NCBI GenBank assembly: GCA_950295325.1 | Contig: OX485803.1 | Span: 63,503,554 to 63,567,553 of the forward strand | Reading direction: 5' to 3' | From: Polytrichum commune | Lineage: Eukaryota > Streptophyta > Polytrichopsida > Polytrichales > Polytrichaceae | DNA: 64,000 bases | Part shown: piece by piece, positions 1-11,787 of the stretch | Numbering within the stretch: position 1 is the first letter of the stretch | How the letters are laid out: the number at the start of each line of letters is the position of its first letter | The notes under the pieces: generated by a model | Seen by the model: the letters and a program-made list of their open reading frames with translations, nothing else | What the model was told of the DNA's origin: nothing | Databases searched by the model: none | Position numbers and translations under genes: made by a program

Positions 1-159
1 GCCTTCGTTATTCGCAATTTGCTTGCGATTTGGCGAGTTGGGCCGGGACTTCGTGACCGAAAGTAGGATCGTGACCAACCACTCCGCAGTAGCAGCAGAT
101 TGCTTGCCGGATTCTTGCAGAGGACACGATTGTGAGGAGAGAAAGGATCCGTGGTGGTC

Positions 160-3033
160 ATGGGAAACCAGCAGGCGTGCTGGGTTTTGTTGGCGGTGGC
201 AGCTTTGAGCTTCGTGGCATGCGATGCAGCTTTGGTTTCCGACCCCTCCGCGACTGTCACACCTGCGTTTTTGTGGTCGGATTCAAGGTAAGCCGAGCGT
301 TCGTTGTGATTTTGTATCTGCCACTTGCAGATTTTGAGCTGGGCTATGCCAAGTTTTAGGGTTAGGGTGTGCAGAGGGATTGAAGCTCTTTCATATCTGC
401 CCCTCATGTGGTCATAATGAGAAGAGATTGCCGATCTGTTATCGAAATTCAATTTCCTAATTCCTATCTCGATGAGATCATCAAGAGTGCCTTCTTTGTC
501 GAGTCAGGGAGATGTGATCCAGGAGATTTATTCACGGTAGTAGTTCAAGAATAGCTAAACTCTGCAGTGTATAAGGTGCATCAAGTTAACCAGAATTATT
601 TTCAAATGTATGATTCTTGGGAGACTGTGAATTGGCCTCTCACGCTGCTGAGTGGCCTTGGTGATTGCCTTACAGATTATTTGGTGCAAAGGAGCGGAGT
701 GTCAATTATGAGTCGCATACTTCTGAAAGCTTAGGAAATGCCATCTTCGAGGGTTTTGGCAGGAGTTCAGCTGCAGAGGTAGGGTTTCTTCTTCTATTGG
801 TTCTGTGGTCGAATCTGTTATGGGTTGTACTTTCCTGAAGGATGCGGTGTCACTTTCCGTTTGTCAAATTACTCGCACTTATGAAGTTATGGCAGATTGT
901 ATGGTTGCTTTTAAGATGAAGGGTTGCACCCTACGAGAATTGATTCGGTTTCTTACAGCTCAGAATCACGATGCAATTTCTTGGATAGTGGCATGTTATC
1001 AATCAGACAGCCTGTGACTTTACTGTAATGGCTATCTTCAGATAGGAAGCATTTCGGAAACAGATAATATTTTCAACATTTGTTTGCTTCCATTGAGTTG
1101 GGGATTGTTGAATGCAGGAGTCTGGTGCCAAGGATGTAAAGATGCCAGAGCTAATTCTCGCCTTTATTGGGCAGGAGGTGAGTGATTGCGCATTTTCTAT
1201 TGAGATTGTCACATTATAGTGTTGTAATACATTGACAGTCTATGAAGTTTCTCTCTGTAGGAGGTCAGTAATCAAGAATTGTAGATTTATGTTTTGAGTT
1301 TGTTGATGAGCAGCTGCAGGCAGTGGATGTTTCTCGAACTCATTCTTCTGCTTCGACTGACGTACTGGATGTTATTCAGGTATTTCTTCAACCACCACCC
1401 TTGAAAGTGGTTTCCATTTTTGTCTGAGCTGATACTTCAGAAGCATTGTGATCTTGAAGCTGATATTTCTTCACTTTCAAATATTTTCTTGATCCTGTTG
1501 TGTTGTATATTATCCAAACTGCTGATATTCTGAAAACTTTTGTGCTTCATCTTGAACATTACTTGGTTCAGATTTTTGTGACTATATTGGCACATAGCGT
1601 GGTCACTAACCATTGTTTCCTTTTACAGACATCCATGGCAGGTGCCAAATACTCGTTATCTATTCCGTACGTGACTGTTGGCAGTGATGAAACCTCAATG
1701 GCAGAATCTTTTCTTTCAACTGTACAGAAGAAGCTGGGATCGGACGTGAAGATGGGAGATGCAGTTGTCACAGGCTCCTGCTCTGTTCAAAAGCATGGTA
1801 TTAAGAACCTTGCTGGTGTACATGACATTGAGGTAATCTTTTTTCTCTGCTAAAATTATCCCTGCAAAAGGATTTACTCAAAAGGTATATTGAACCATTA
1901 GGATGCCGAATTGGGATATGTATTTTTCTCTTTGGAACATGGGGCCTGCAAGCAATGACTATTGGTGCAGCTCATCTTTTTTCACCAGAGTGAAATATTC
2001 ATATGGAATGGTCAGAAAACAAGGAAACAGGTTAGCTTACGAAGCTCTGATTTAGTTAAACATGATTGTTTTTAACCTGGTTTGGTTTGCACTAATGTTT
2101 GCACATTCTGGTTCATGATAGGCTTACTTAAAGGAAAGAAAGAGTACAAGGGCTCAAGGTGAAACAGATGTTCTGGTGGTTTGCTACAGCCCTACCCTGG
2201 ATTTGAGCATGGCTGGTGCCTCCATGTCAGAAGGTACTGCTCATTCCGAATTTTCCAACTTAATCCTCCACAAATTCTTGACTTTTGAGGTAGGAAATTG
2301 TTCTTAGAGAAGTCTCTTGCTAAACCTGATTACTTGGTTTGTTGTATTTCATCAGCGGTTCAATCCAGAATCTCAGCTAATTAGATTAGAAACCTGAGTA
2401 AGTTGGTTAGTCACCTTTACGACCACCATGGTTGTCAAGATTTGGGTGTAATACTGGGAGAAGAAGTGATATGATTTTATGTTTTGTGAACTTAGGAGTG
2501 TTACTTCTTACTGGTGGAATGAAAATGCAACAGAGCAAAACTTAGTGACAACCACTGCTATGCATCATATTCATGTGTGCAAGTGCTATTATGCAGGGAA
2601 GGCGTTGTCTGATGTGCTATCAGCCTTGAAATCTTCTGGAACTAGCAATGCTGCCATGTACACTTCTGATCCTGTGGTTGAAAGGGAAGGTCGTCATAGA
2701 GTGTTGGCACGTCAGCTCATTGCCAATTACTCGGGTAGTGCTACACCCGAATGTGATGCACTTTGCAGGAGCAGGGCAGTAATTCTTGAAGGCATTTTTG
2801 TGGTAAGGCGTTTTATCTCATTGTGGTCATTTAAATCTTGGTTAATTAAGGTAGAATCAAACAGTGTTAGCAGCTCTAGTAGTATAATTGATGCTTTTTT
2901 CTTTTGTTAGTCTATTGACATAGCATACATTGTGGTGCAGGCAATTACCCTTATCACCATCTTGGTATCAGGCATTTGTTGCATGAAGGCTGTCACATCA
3001 CCTCTTCGTTTTGAGGCTGCCAAGGAGTCATAG
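160..3033 (+). CDS. VAS1/VOA1 (Ac45)-like type I membrane protein, 8 exons
   Basis: Exons 160-287, 676-778, 1118-1177, 1320-1379, 1629-1832, 2122-2233, 2597-2802 and 2941-3033 join in phase at GT-AG borders into 321 codons plus stop. The start is the first ATG in frame with a hydrophobic leader (MGNQQACWVLLAVAAL). The luminal part has the PAFLWSDS and VNYE motifs and a Cys pair near the membrane (PECDALC). One C-terminal membrane segment (about residues 288-308, ending GICCMKAV) is followed by a short polar tail (RFEAAKES). This order matches the plant family related to the V-ATPase accessory subunit S1/Ac45 and yeast Voa1, which act in ER assembly or trafficking of the V-ATPase. The family call rests on remembered similarity to Arabidopsis single-pass proteins. 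The gene looks intact. Biochemical function in plants is not well established, so the V-ATPase role is inferred. Confidence 0.85.
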
Positions 3034-4803
3034 GTGGGTTATTGGACAAGCATGTCATTACTCCAATATGATTGGGCCTTTCAAATTCCTTACACTAGGT
3101 CGTTTGCCCCAAGAAGGTTCAAATGGCAGTTCGCATATGGCCACGGCAAGATGTTCGCTGGACTGTCAACACAAATGTGTTGTGTTGTTAGGACCACCAT
3201 TATTTTAGCATGGTATCTATGGAAGACATGTTTGTTTGTAGTATGTAGTCTTTTGACATGCTTAAGATCACTGTTCCGAATATCAAAATTGTAACATGAA
3301 CTAATAGTTTTCTCAAGAATCGGTTTCAATTCTCTTCAGTCTCTTGATAATTTCAAATGTTTCACTGAGCTTCACATTGCAACATTTCTTTTAAGAATTT
3401 GGAGGTGAGGATGAATATTTTTAATTGATGAACTTCTGTGCTGGTGCTGTCCCTCAAGCTCAAGCTAGTTAAAGTGGAAAAATGTCGTACACCTTGTTTA
3501 CATGATAAATAGGAGAGCCTTAGTTTCAAAGGGATGGCAATTATTGTAAATACAATTGAATGTGTAATCATTGCAGTGACCAGGCAGTAATAGTGTAAAT
3601 GCAGACGGATGTTGGAAGGGATGGTAATATTATAATTGGGGGATAAGCATGTGGAACTGACCCAAAACCTTGAAAGCCATTTATGAGAATCGTTTTACAA
3701 TGGAGAACTTTCTTAGGTCTGGGATGTTTGGAGGTGTGTGAATCTGAGATACATCTCACTTTTGTAGGCGGGAGAGTATATACTTTGGTTGATTTCATTC
3801 TGGAGGGGCACAATGGAGATTTTGGGCAAAGTTGGTCGAGATCCCTGTCCAAACCGGTTACATATTGATTTGTTTCGGTTGTTCTTTATTAATTTAAGAT
3901 ATATTCTATAGATTCCTTCAAAAGGATCGGCAATTTGTGCATAGTCTTGGAAAATGAACCGTTTATTTCTCAAGCTCAACAGGCCAATCTGTAACCAGCG
4001 GTTGGATCTCCCCATTTTTAGATTGAGATGAATCAACCACAAACCCAAATAGGAGGCAAGTTTCTAACATGGATGAAAGAGAGGTAATCTTCTCTGCACG
4101 ATATACTTCTCGACCTCCAATTTAGATATATACTTCGGTATCCAAATTGGAGGGATGGTGATCAGAGGCTGCATCCAGACACAACGAATGATTCCTCTAA
4201 GGTTTTGGCGATCCCAGTTTTTTGAATAAGGGATCCAAGTCTCCACATCTTGTGCTGCTGTGTTCCAGTTTCCTGCGTAAATGTTACCTCCTGTCTCCAG
4301 TATCATGCACACAAAGATAAACCACAGAAAAACTCAAAACATCTCCATCCCACTGAATCTCCTTGCTAGAAGACACAGACAAAGGAGTTATTACTAGTGG
4401 AGATATACATCCTAATAGATTTGAGTAGTATACAACTCTAGCCATTTCGTCACGATCAGGCCACTAATGGTGAGTACATTGAAGGGAGGTTCACGTATGC
4501 ATCTGTATGAAATATTCTAGCAGAACATTGGTTTTCCTACACGTCAAGCACAAGATAACGAGACATTTTCCAGTGAGAAGCGTACATTATGTGGTGTCCA
4601 TTTGTCCTCTTTTGTTTTTTGTTACAAAAGATTTTTGCTGTTGCCACTGAACTAGAGAAGTCAAGTTCAACGTATGGAGACTCCACAGACCAAGGGGACA
4701 TCTACTCCTGACTCATATTTTATATTACTGTTGAAGCAAAGTGAGGCAAGCTGCTAGTATTTCCATTTTCTCTTTCTTTCTATTTCCGGAAACGAAGAGC
4801 TGC
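3034..4803. other. Intergenic; no gene recognised
   Basis: Apart from the 3' flank of the membrane-protein gene and one copy of a 210-bp dispersed repeat near 3.83-4.02 kb, I see no coding exon, tRNA or terminal repeat. Short open frames here lack codon bias, motifs and plausible splice borders. Confidence 0.5.
3826..4022 (+). repeat. 210-bp dispersed repeat, copy 1
   Basis: This copy aligns with 5505-5724 (same orientation) and 10588-10803 (opposite). Shared landmarks, in order, are a GGTCRAGATC-like start, AACCGGTTACAT, TTATTAATTTRAGA, an ATTCCTC-like block, ATTTCTCAA-CC and a TCTCCCC end. The copies differ at perhaps one site in four, so the family is old. The two palindromic CCGGTT boxes and the size would fit a solo LTR or a small non-autonomous element, but I see no coding sequence or clear ends. 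Confidence 0.6.
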
Positions 4804-4858
4804 ACATCCCAATTGTCCCTCAAGGTTTGAGTGCGGCAATGAGGAGGTGAGAATATAG
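4804..4858 (+). promoter_or_regulatory. Probable U2 snRNA promoter (weak USE plus TATA)
   Basis: Plant Pol II snRNA genes have an upstream sequence element near -70 and a TATA box near -30. Here AATATA lies at 4852-4857, about 30 bp before the U2 5' end. A partial match to the USE core (CATCCCAATTG, against RTCCCACATCG) starts at 4804, near -78. The TATA placement is right; the USE match is weak, so promoter strength is uncertain. Confidence 0.5.
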
Positions 4859-4882
4859 CCTGAAGCTGAAGAACAGAGGATC

Positions 4883-5078
4883 ATACCTTTCTCGGCCTTT
4901 TGGCTAAGATCAAGTGTAGTATCTGTTCTTATCAGTTTAATATCTGATACGAGGCTCATCGAGTCTCGTGATATTAATCTAATTTTTCTTGGGTGTGGGC
5001 TCACTTGGCAGCTCGCTGTCGGAGCTCCGTGAGTGTCGCCTTGGTACTGCACTACCTCCTTTGCTGGCGCAACCCTCC
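4883..5078 (+). ncRNA. U2: U2 spliceosomal snRNA
   Basis: The first 65 or so bases match the plant U2 consensus starting ATACCTTTCTCGGCCTTTTG. They include the branch-point-pairing GTAGTA at 4916-4921 and the stem-IIa region. A strong hairpin follows (ACGAGGCTC, loop ATC, GAGTCTCGT; one G-U pair) as stem IIb. An Sm-like site AATTTTTC lies at 4981-4988. Stem III is at about 4991-5040 and a stem-loop IV contains GGTACTGCACTACC. The 3' end is set by the usual plant length of about 196 nt and is approximate. U2 pairs with the intron branch site in the major spliceosome. No base that would inactivate it is obvious. Confidence 0.93.
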
Positions 5079-5504
5079 CCTCCGGGAACCCAATTAATAC
5101 AAACAGGATATCAATCTGCGCCCGATCAATTAGACTCTTGTCTCACTTGTTACAAAGATAGATAGATTGCACAATATTTCTTTCCATAATTTTAGAGAGA
5201 TGTCCAGCAAGAGACTTTTCCTCTTAACATTGACCTGCTGAGGTCTGAGGCAGCAATCGCTGTTCATTCTCATGTTCTCATCTTAATTTCCATAACTGGA
5301 CCTCGAGGAGGTTACATGAATATAACGCTTGCCCTCAAATGTCCATCTGAGGCTTCGGGTTTAAATTACTGGCACTTCAAGCATGAGTCCCAGGCAACTT
5401 ATCTTGTGTCATTAAATATCAGTTGCGTCGTTGGAAAACCGAAAAATGTACCACTACAGCAGATTTGCAAGAAAACTTAGACACAAGCAGTGTCCAAGCA
5501 GGAT

Positions 5505-5724
5505 TTTGGGCATAATTGGTCAAGATCCTAGTGTTTCCAACTCTAACCGGTTACATGTTGTGATCTTTCGCTTTTTCCTTATTAATTTGAGAAATATCCC
5601 ACAGATTCCTCTAAAATTATCGGAAGAAGTTTCCTTGAGGTCTTGAACTTCAGCTGGTCATTTCTCAAACCGAACCGGTTCATCTGTAACTACAGTAGTG
5701 GTCGGTTCTCCCCGTTCATTGGAC
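5505..5724 (+). repeat. 210-bp dispersed repeat, copy 2
   Basis: Best-preserved copy of the family also at 3826-4022 and 10588-10803. It has both CCGGTT boxes (near 5560 and 5675) and ends near CTCCCCGTTC. No open reading frame or RNA-gene promoter boxes are evident. Confidence 0.6.
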
Positions 5725-6287
5725 GCAAGCCAAGTTGCAGGCTAGGTCACTTATGCTCGTAGTGTGGGCCTTTAGACGAGACTCTAAGGGGTTTTTATAA
5801 TAAAAGATGAAGCAGGTGGTAAAATGAGAAGGTTGCATGAGAAAACGCCTGAAAGAAATCGCGGGCGGAAAGGAGGAGGGTCGCATCTGCAGCACTCGTC
5901 CTCTGTATTAGTAATTAAAACGTGTCTTATTCAAACACCTATTGGGTGTACAATGGTTCAGTGTTCTTCTTAAACGAACACTTCTAGTTTTATTCTAAAG
6001 ATTAATAGTCAAAAAGTCAATGTTGAACATCTGCTCCACACTAACCACTCTAGGCGCACCTAAATGACCACTCTAGGTCGCATACACAGTATATGCTCTT
6101 TGAAAATTCGTGACATTTTGAGATTTTGTCACTTTAGCCTCATTCTTATGGCATTGGATTCAACTCAAGATTTTCTCATCTACTGGATGTATTAGCACAT
6201 TGAAAGACTCGGTCACACCAAACCTCCATACACTCGTTTACACCTTATGGACAGTAAAGAGACGCAAGGATCATGCTGTGAGGCCAA
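5725..6287. other. Intergenic, 3' of the BBE-like gene
   Basis: AT-rich sequence between the repeat and the stop codon of the minus-strand oxidase. It should hold the 3' UTR of that gene. I see no other gene. Confidence 0.4.
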
Positions 6288-8294
6288 TCAAATACGGCAA
6301 GTGCCACTTTGATCCCACTGCTCGCTACCCACACAGTTGCGGCAAGTGAAGAGGCCCGCGGGATCCACTCGCAGCTTTACGGCCAACAATCTAGCATAGT
6401 TCGCGTACCCCCAGAACGATTGCTGCCACCCGGGCTCATCGACACTGGCCTCGTTGAAGTAGGCGCCGCTATCCGGATACGCTTCCTGCAACACTTTCAC
6501 AAAGGCGAGCGTCTCATTCCGCGCCGTCACCGTATCCGCATGCGGTGCATTCCAATCCCATGACGACTGCGTAAGCAGATGCCAGATCCCTCGCCGCCAA
6601 GCCGGGGTGACAGCAGTCGTAGCTAATTTCAAGTTGTGAGGAGCGCCGTCGCGAACGCCGGGCCCGATAATCATGTTTCCTAACACGCCATACGGGCCCG
6701 CGACAGCCATCGCGGCCAGTATTTGGCGAGCGAGGGATTGCGGATCCATGAGTGCCGAATAAGGAACAATGCGCGAGCCGAGGAGGTTGCGCCCCCCTGT
6801 GTAGTCGGTCTTAGTCTTCTGGGTTGGGTAAATGGCGTAGTGCCAATCCTGAAATGTGGGCGTGTCGAATAGGATTATCTTCGTGGAGACGTGATCGATT
6901 TGCGAGAGCACTTGCACGAGCGGCGAGATCGTGGCGTTCGCAGACGATTTTGTTGTTGGCGCCAGAAAGTAGCCTGTAAAGGATGCGGTGTTGAAGAACC
7001 AGTATCCTCCCCACCGCGCGGCGTCCATTGCGAGCGCCGTTTGCGACCATGCTGTAAGAATCGCTTCTTGTGTCGTGAGCGACCAGGTCGCGGTTCCGTT
7101 CGACGGACTTAACATTAACACCGCGCCGACCAGATTGCTAGGGGTTTTGTGGAGCTTGTAGGTGACAGAGGTCACGACGCCAAAAGTGCTACCACCGCCG
7201 CCTCGAAGCGCGAAGAAAAGCTCCGGGTCTCGGCACGCGCTCACTCGATGAAGAGTTCCGTCGGCTGTGACGACTTCGATTTGCAAGACGTTGTCTACGG
7301 CGAGGCCGAACGAAGGTCCGAACACGCTGTGGCCGCCGCCTTGCAGGTATCCCCCACTTGCACAGATGGTGAGCGACATGCCGCCCACGGCAATGTAGCC
7401 GGTGGGCTTGAGCACATCGTAGACTTCACCCCACGCAACCCCACCGACGACTGTGACTGCAGGCACAGGATTACTAGCCTCACAACGCCCGATTGCTGTA
7501 AATTCATAATCGATGGTGATGTTCTTCTTCATTTTGTGCATCCAAATCAGGAAGGACCCCGGAGCTGCGCTTCGACCCAGCCAGTCATGGCCGCTGCTCT
7601 TCACCACGATGCGCAGATTCTCCTTCGCAGCGAATCTGAGTGCCTTTTGAATGTCGTCAACAGTTTCAGCTTGCACACCAAGGATCGACACTCTGCCTTG
7701 CTGGCATGGTGAATTTGCAGTCGCTTCAAATGCGCACCGTTTCTCGTCCTGGTCTTCCCAATTATCATTTTGCATGCTTCCGGGGTTGTCTGCTCGCATG
7801 TAGGAATCGAAGTAGTTGGCTCGGACGTACTCACATTTCGTAGCATTGAAATGTGGTTCATGGCAAGGGTACCCTGCAGAATCAGCACAATTTATGATTG
7901 GGTAAACAAATCCCCATGTGTGTTTCAGTTTCCAATTCGTCAACAGAAGGATGAAACATGATATCGAATACTTTCATTGGTTTCTATCAAGACACACAAG
8001 AAGTCACTGGGTATCATAATTCATTCAACTTGCTGAGACGGCAATGTTCCTCTAGAAACCCAGACATTTAATCCGAAATTTGACGTGGTTGACTTGAATC
8101 TTACCCGTTGGTTTGGGAGCAATTAATCGACCTCCTATGGTTAGATTGAATGTATTCCATTCCTCGGCAGTCGGCCAGCAATTGGCATCTTGAGACAAGC
8201 AGCGGCAGTCATCTCCATGGCTGGCACCGGTCAACCTCAATATCGATGCTAGTGCCAAGGCTGAAATTACCAAGGATGTGATGATTCCATGCAT
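6288..8294 (-). CDS. Secreted BBE-like FAD-linked oxidoreductase, 2 exons
   Basis: Exon 1 is 8294-8105 and exon 2 is 7873-6288. A 231-bp GT-AG intron splits a glycine codon, giving 591 aa. Residues 1-24 are a hydrophobic secretion signal. A Cys-rich N-terminal segment contains CWPTAEEWN and GRLIAPKPTG. The FAD-binding PCMH domain carries SSGHDWLG; its His (about residue 159) is the usual 8-alpha flavin attachment site. The glycine-rich GGYLQGGGHS follows near residue 237. The C-terminal BBE domain has YFNEA, GWQQSFWG and DPAGLF. The second flavinylation Cys of plant BBE enzymes appears to be replaced at the aligned position, though Cys234 is close, so mono-covalent FAD is likely. Such enzymes oxidise alcohols, sugars or amines with O2; the substrate is unknown. 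Motif spelling and the extracellular N-terminus resemble fungal members more than angiosperm BBE proteins. The exon is clearly more GC-rich than its surroundings. Confidence 0.9.
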
Positions 8295-9208
8295 TTCTGC
8301 TTGTGGCAGTGGTGAGTAATAGGGCGCAGATCGTCGTTCACCTTGAGAAGCTAAATCAGCTAGAGAATGGGGGGATGATCCCTACACCACTCCCACCTTC
8401 AGAACTGAGAGTCTTCTCAGTTGGACTCTGGACACAAATAAGAAGCAGATTAGCACGGGACGTATCCATGGCAGATATCAGATTCACAAATTAATAGACA
8501 AAAGTAGGAGGGCATCTAGATCATAAATTGCCTCGCTTTTTGCCAAGCTTAGAGATGGGTTTGTTCCAACGCACGTTCACGACAAGGATGAAAAGTTGCA
8601 TTCTGGGCTTGCTCATAACAAGTAACTATAAGATACGTTCTAAAGCGCAGGTATGCATTTCTGGAGCATTTGCAAGCCATAAAATGCTGTCGGGGAACAG
8701 CAAAATTGGAACAGCAAATTGCAAAATTGATTGTGACTGTCTTGAGATTCATAAGTTCCTCACATGGTTGAATCTACAGTTATTGTACACGACACCACCA
8801 AAAGCTTTGGTGAGGTTTCAAAGAAAGCATACACAAGCAAACTGATATTTTGTATCTGATCGAAACGTCAACAGTAGGCAGATTTCACCTGATCAGCTAC
8901 AGAAACTGGATACAACGGCGACGATATCCATCTCATTAGGAGAATGAGATATACAAATGACACGCAGTGGGCGAAGATTGAATATCACCGCACACATTCC
9001 TCCAGGTTCCTGCTTGAATCAGGTGAGGTTCAGAGGCAAGGGTGTCTGTACCGATGAATCTGTGGGGGGCAGGGATTCATATATGACACCTTCGAGGTTG
9101 CAATTTTTGAGAGATTGATTCCAAGAGTGGTTGAGCATTGATTGTTTTGCGCGTCATGCCCACGAAAGAAAATTACAGCATCTTGAGAAGGTGGTGGAAG
9201 AGTCACTA
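8295..9208. other. Upstream region of the BBE-like gene
   Basis: Intergenic; should contain the promoter of the minus-strand oxidase. No recognisable coding exon or RNA gene. Confidence 0.35.
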
Positions 9209-9822
9209 TTAAGTTTGCATATGCAGCTACCCTATGTGGTCTAATTAGTGTGGATTACCCTTTGGAGTTACGTGTTGCTATGACTTTTTACCCGACATTA
9301 TCGTTTTTTACCAACTAAGTTATATCATGTTCTTCGGTGTGTACTAACTACACTGAATATAATATTCAATATCACCAATGCTAATTGTATTGCTTAATAC
9401 TAATTGTAAACTGCGGTATAGTGTCACCAACACTAAATGTTACCCCAACATAATTTGTCATTCCTTGTAAAGTATTTGGGGGATTATAGATTTACAGTGT
9501 TGCAAATACTGTCACTTACCAAGTGATGTTTCATCCAAATTCCAATCATCCATGCCAATCTTTCATCACAAATTGCTGACAAGAGAAGGTAGGATTTTGG
9601 CCAATGAATGAACTCATCCATCATCCATGACAATATTTATTCACTTACTCATAAGAAGTGTCATCCAAAAAGTTACCATAGTGACATTAAATATCGTATT
9701 TATTGTACTTATCTTATTTGGGTAAAAATTGATACCCGCGGTAAACTGTTATTGCAATGCGTAACTCCAAATGTTGCCTCACACTAATTAGACAAAATAG
9801 TGTAGTTGTGCAACTTTACTAC
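9209..9822. mobile_element. MITE-like element with about 100-bp inverted ends
   Basis: The left arm (about 9209-9312) and right arm (about 9719-9822) are imperfect inverted repeats. Both share GTCTAATTAGTGTG, TTTGGAGTTACG and a TTTTTACC-type inner end. The interior is AT-rich and non-coding. Long TIRs, small size and no ORF fit a non-autonomous foldback or MITE-type DNA transposon. I could not fix a target-site duplication, so the outer ends are approximate. Confidence 0.65.
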
Positions 9823-10270
9823 CTGATATATAATTGATTTTCACACAATAAAAGTCCAAATTTCTGTAACCTTGTTTTGTATAGCACTTGGACCACTCCA
9901 AGAACAACTGTACCTACATTGTGACTCACTAAAGTATTGTAACTTTCAGAATTCCCATGATATAAGACGAGCGAGCACACTTTCACGTCGATTAGCTAGG
10001 GACCTGTAACTCCAAATAGTAAATCATGATATTAGGAAATATCTCTGCACACACCAACCAAAACTATAGACATGACAATTTCTTACTTTCTGGGATTCAT
10101 ACTTTAGTAAATAGACAGTAAAGTCAGGAAGGAAAACTGCTCTTGGAACTTACCTTGGAAAGTAGTTTGGACTCGAGCAAACTGACAATGGTTGCGTGGA
10201 AAATTGAAGGGATGTCATGGAGATCATGGCTCCCTTCATGGCCATTGTCAGATTTATCTACCTGAAAGAG
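9823..10270. other. Intergenic; nothing recognised
   Basis: AT-rich sequence with no motif, RNA gene or exon that I can support. Confidence 0.35.
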
Positions 10271-10587
10271 AACAAGTGGCCAGTGAAACCAAAACCTTGT
10301 AGTCAAGCTTGACTCCACCCATTGCTTAATTCTGTATACTTTAAATCAACACACAAGCAATGTCATTATGATGCAACACCCAATGCCATGATGCATGCAG
10401 GTGTTGTTTGGTTCCTCTATCTCTTCTCAATTGAATCCCTTCACTTGAACAAGTGAACAAGTGGCCATTGAAACCAAACCTTGTAGTTAAGGTTGACTCC
10501 ACCTACATGCTTCAATTCTATACATTTAAAATCAAAACACAAGCATGGTCATGACGCAACACCTGATGCCATGACGCATGTGGGTCA
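10271..10587. repeat. Direct tandem duplication, about 132 bp twice (period 185)
   Basis: 10271-10402 and 10456-10587 are clear direct repeats, both starting AACAAGTGGCCA and containing CTTGTAGT, TTGACTCCACC, CACACAAGCA and ATGCCATGA. Identity is roughly 80-85 percent by eye. No coding content. Confidence 0.7.
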
Positions 10588-10803
10588 CTGTCCGGGGAGA
10601 ACTGTCAGTTAGTTGCAGATGAACCGGTTGAGTTTGAGAAATAACCGATTGAAGTTCGAGATTTTAGGAGAATTTCTGATCATTTTAGAGGAATCTATAG
10701 AATATGTCTCAAAGGAATAAAGCAAAACTGGAAGATGTCAACATGTAATCAGCTGGATTTAGAATCACGAAGATCTTGATCGACTATGTCCAAAAACTTC
10801 CCG
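10588..10803 (-). repeat. 210-bp dispersed repeat, copy 3 (inverted)
   Basis: Reverse-complement match to the copies at 3826-4022 and 5505-5724, including GATGAACCGGTTGAG near 10620 and the end near CTTCCCGG. It directly abuts the tandem duplication on one side and a MITE on the other. Confidence 0.6.
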
Positions 10804-10810
10804 GGTGTTT

Positions 10811-11180
10811 ATGCGGGTGTTATTTGGTTCCTCTTCTTAATTGGACCCCTTCGTTTGATTGGTAGTGTGTGGTTCGGTGAGGATCAAAGAGTAATCACCA
10901 TAAAGACACATGTTTAAAAAATAACAATCTACGTCTTCGAGTCTTATTAACTACTCTACGTTCAATAATGGACACAATTGGGAGGACTTATGTATTCAGT
11001 TGAAGAATCAACAAATGTGCACTTTCAATAACCAAAACTAACTCAAGATAAGTATGATTTTCAATCCGATTTTTGCTGATGCTTCATCGTCAATTTGCTA
11101 ATGAGCAACGAGTTTTGTTGTGTAAATTTAATTGATAGAAGTTGGGGGACATGGAAACGAATAGGATAACACCCACACAC
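10811..11180. mobile_element. MITE family A (GGGTGTTATT...), copy 1
   Basis: Starts GCGGGTGTTATTTGGTTCC and ends with the inverse GGATAACACCCACAC. About 370 bp, non-coding. It matches 11788-12176 in opposite orientation (shared ACACAATTGGGAGGAC and an ACACATGTTTAAAA-type block). Terminal GGGTGTTATTYGGTT resembles PIF/Harbinger- or hAT-type MITE ends; no confident target duplication was found. Confidence 0.65.
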
Positions 11181-11787
11181 GTTACCCAACTGCCTTTGAA
11201 TACACGTGCAGTAAAAGCATACAATTATGGGGGCTATAAACTATCTGGACTTAGCTTGACTGACAAAACTGTGAGCACATTTAAAGGATGTCACGGGTCA
11301 TGGCCATAGTTGAAAGGGTGACATGAAATGATCAAACAACACCAAGGCATCGCCGAGAACTGGGTGACATGAAATGACCCGGCCCAACTCCCTTTGAATA
11401 CACGTGCAATAAAATAATTCATTTTGGGGGCTATAACCTATATATTCATGTTTAGAGAAATGTTTTGTAAACTCATAAATATGACCTGGATTCGACCATT
11501 GCAATAAACATGACACGGATGGGGCTAGGGTGAAAAGTCTACGTGCATGGGCATGTTCATGTAATAGTGTGTGTTTTGGCCTTCCAACCATGAAGGTCTT
11601 CTTGTGTCCTCCTAACCTATTATATGTCCCCAAATTAAGGAATTTAGAGATGAACCATATATATCCTCACTTATGTATGAACAATCCATATCATCAGAGC
11701 CAAAATGGTCGATAGGAAATTGCATAGTTTCCTACATAAACCACACATGTTTAAATGAGCACAATAATTACAACCTTGAAGTAAGGT

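Noticed and set aside
7149-7712. 187-codon plus-strand open frame opposite the BBE-like gene
   Set aside because: Lies wholly antisense to a well-supported exon in GC-rich sequence, has no family motif and is explained by the codon structure of the real gene.
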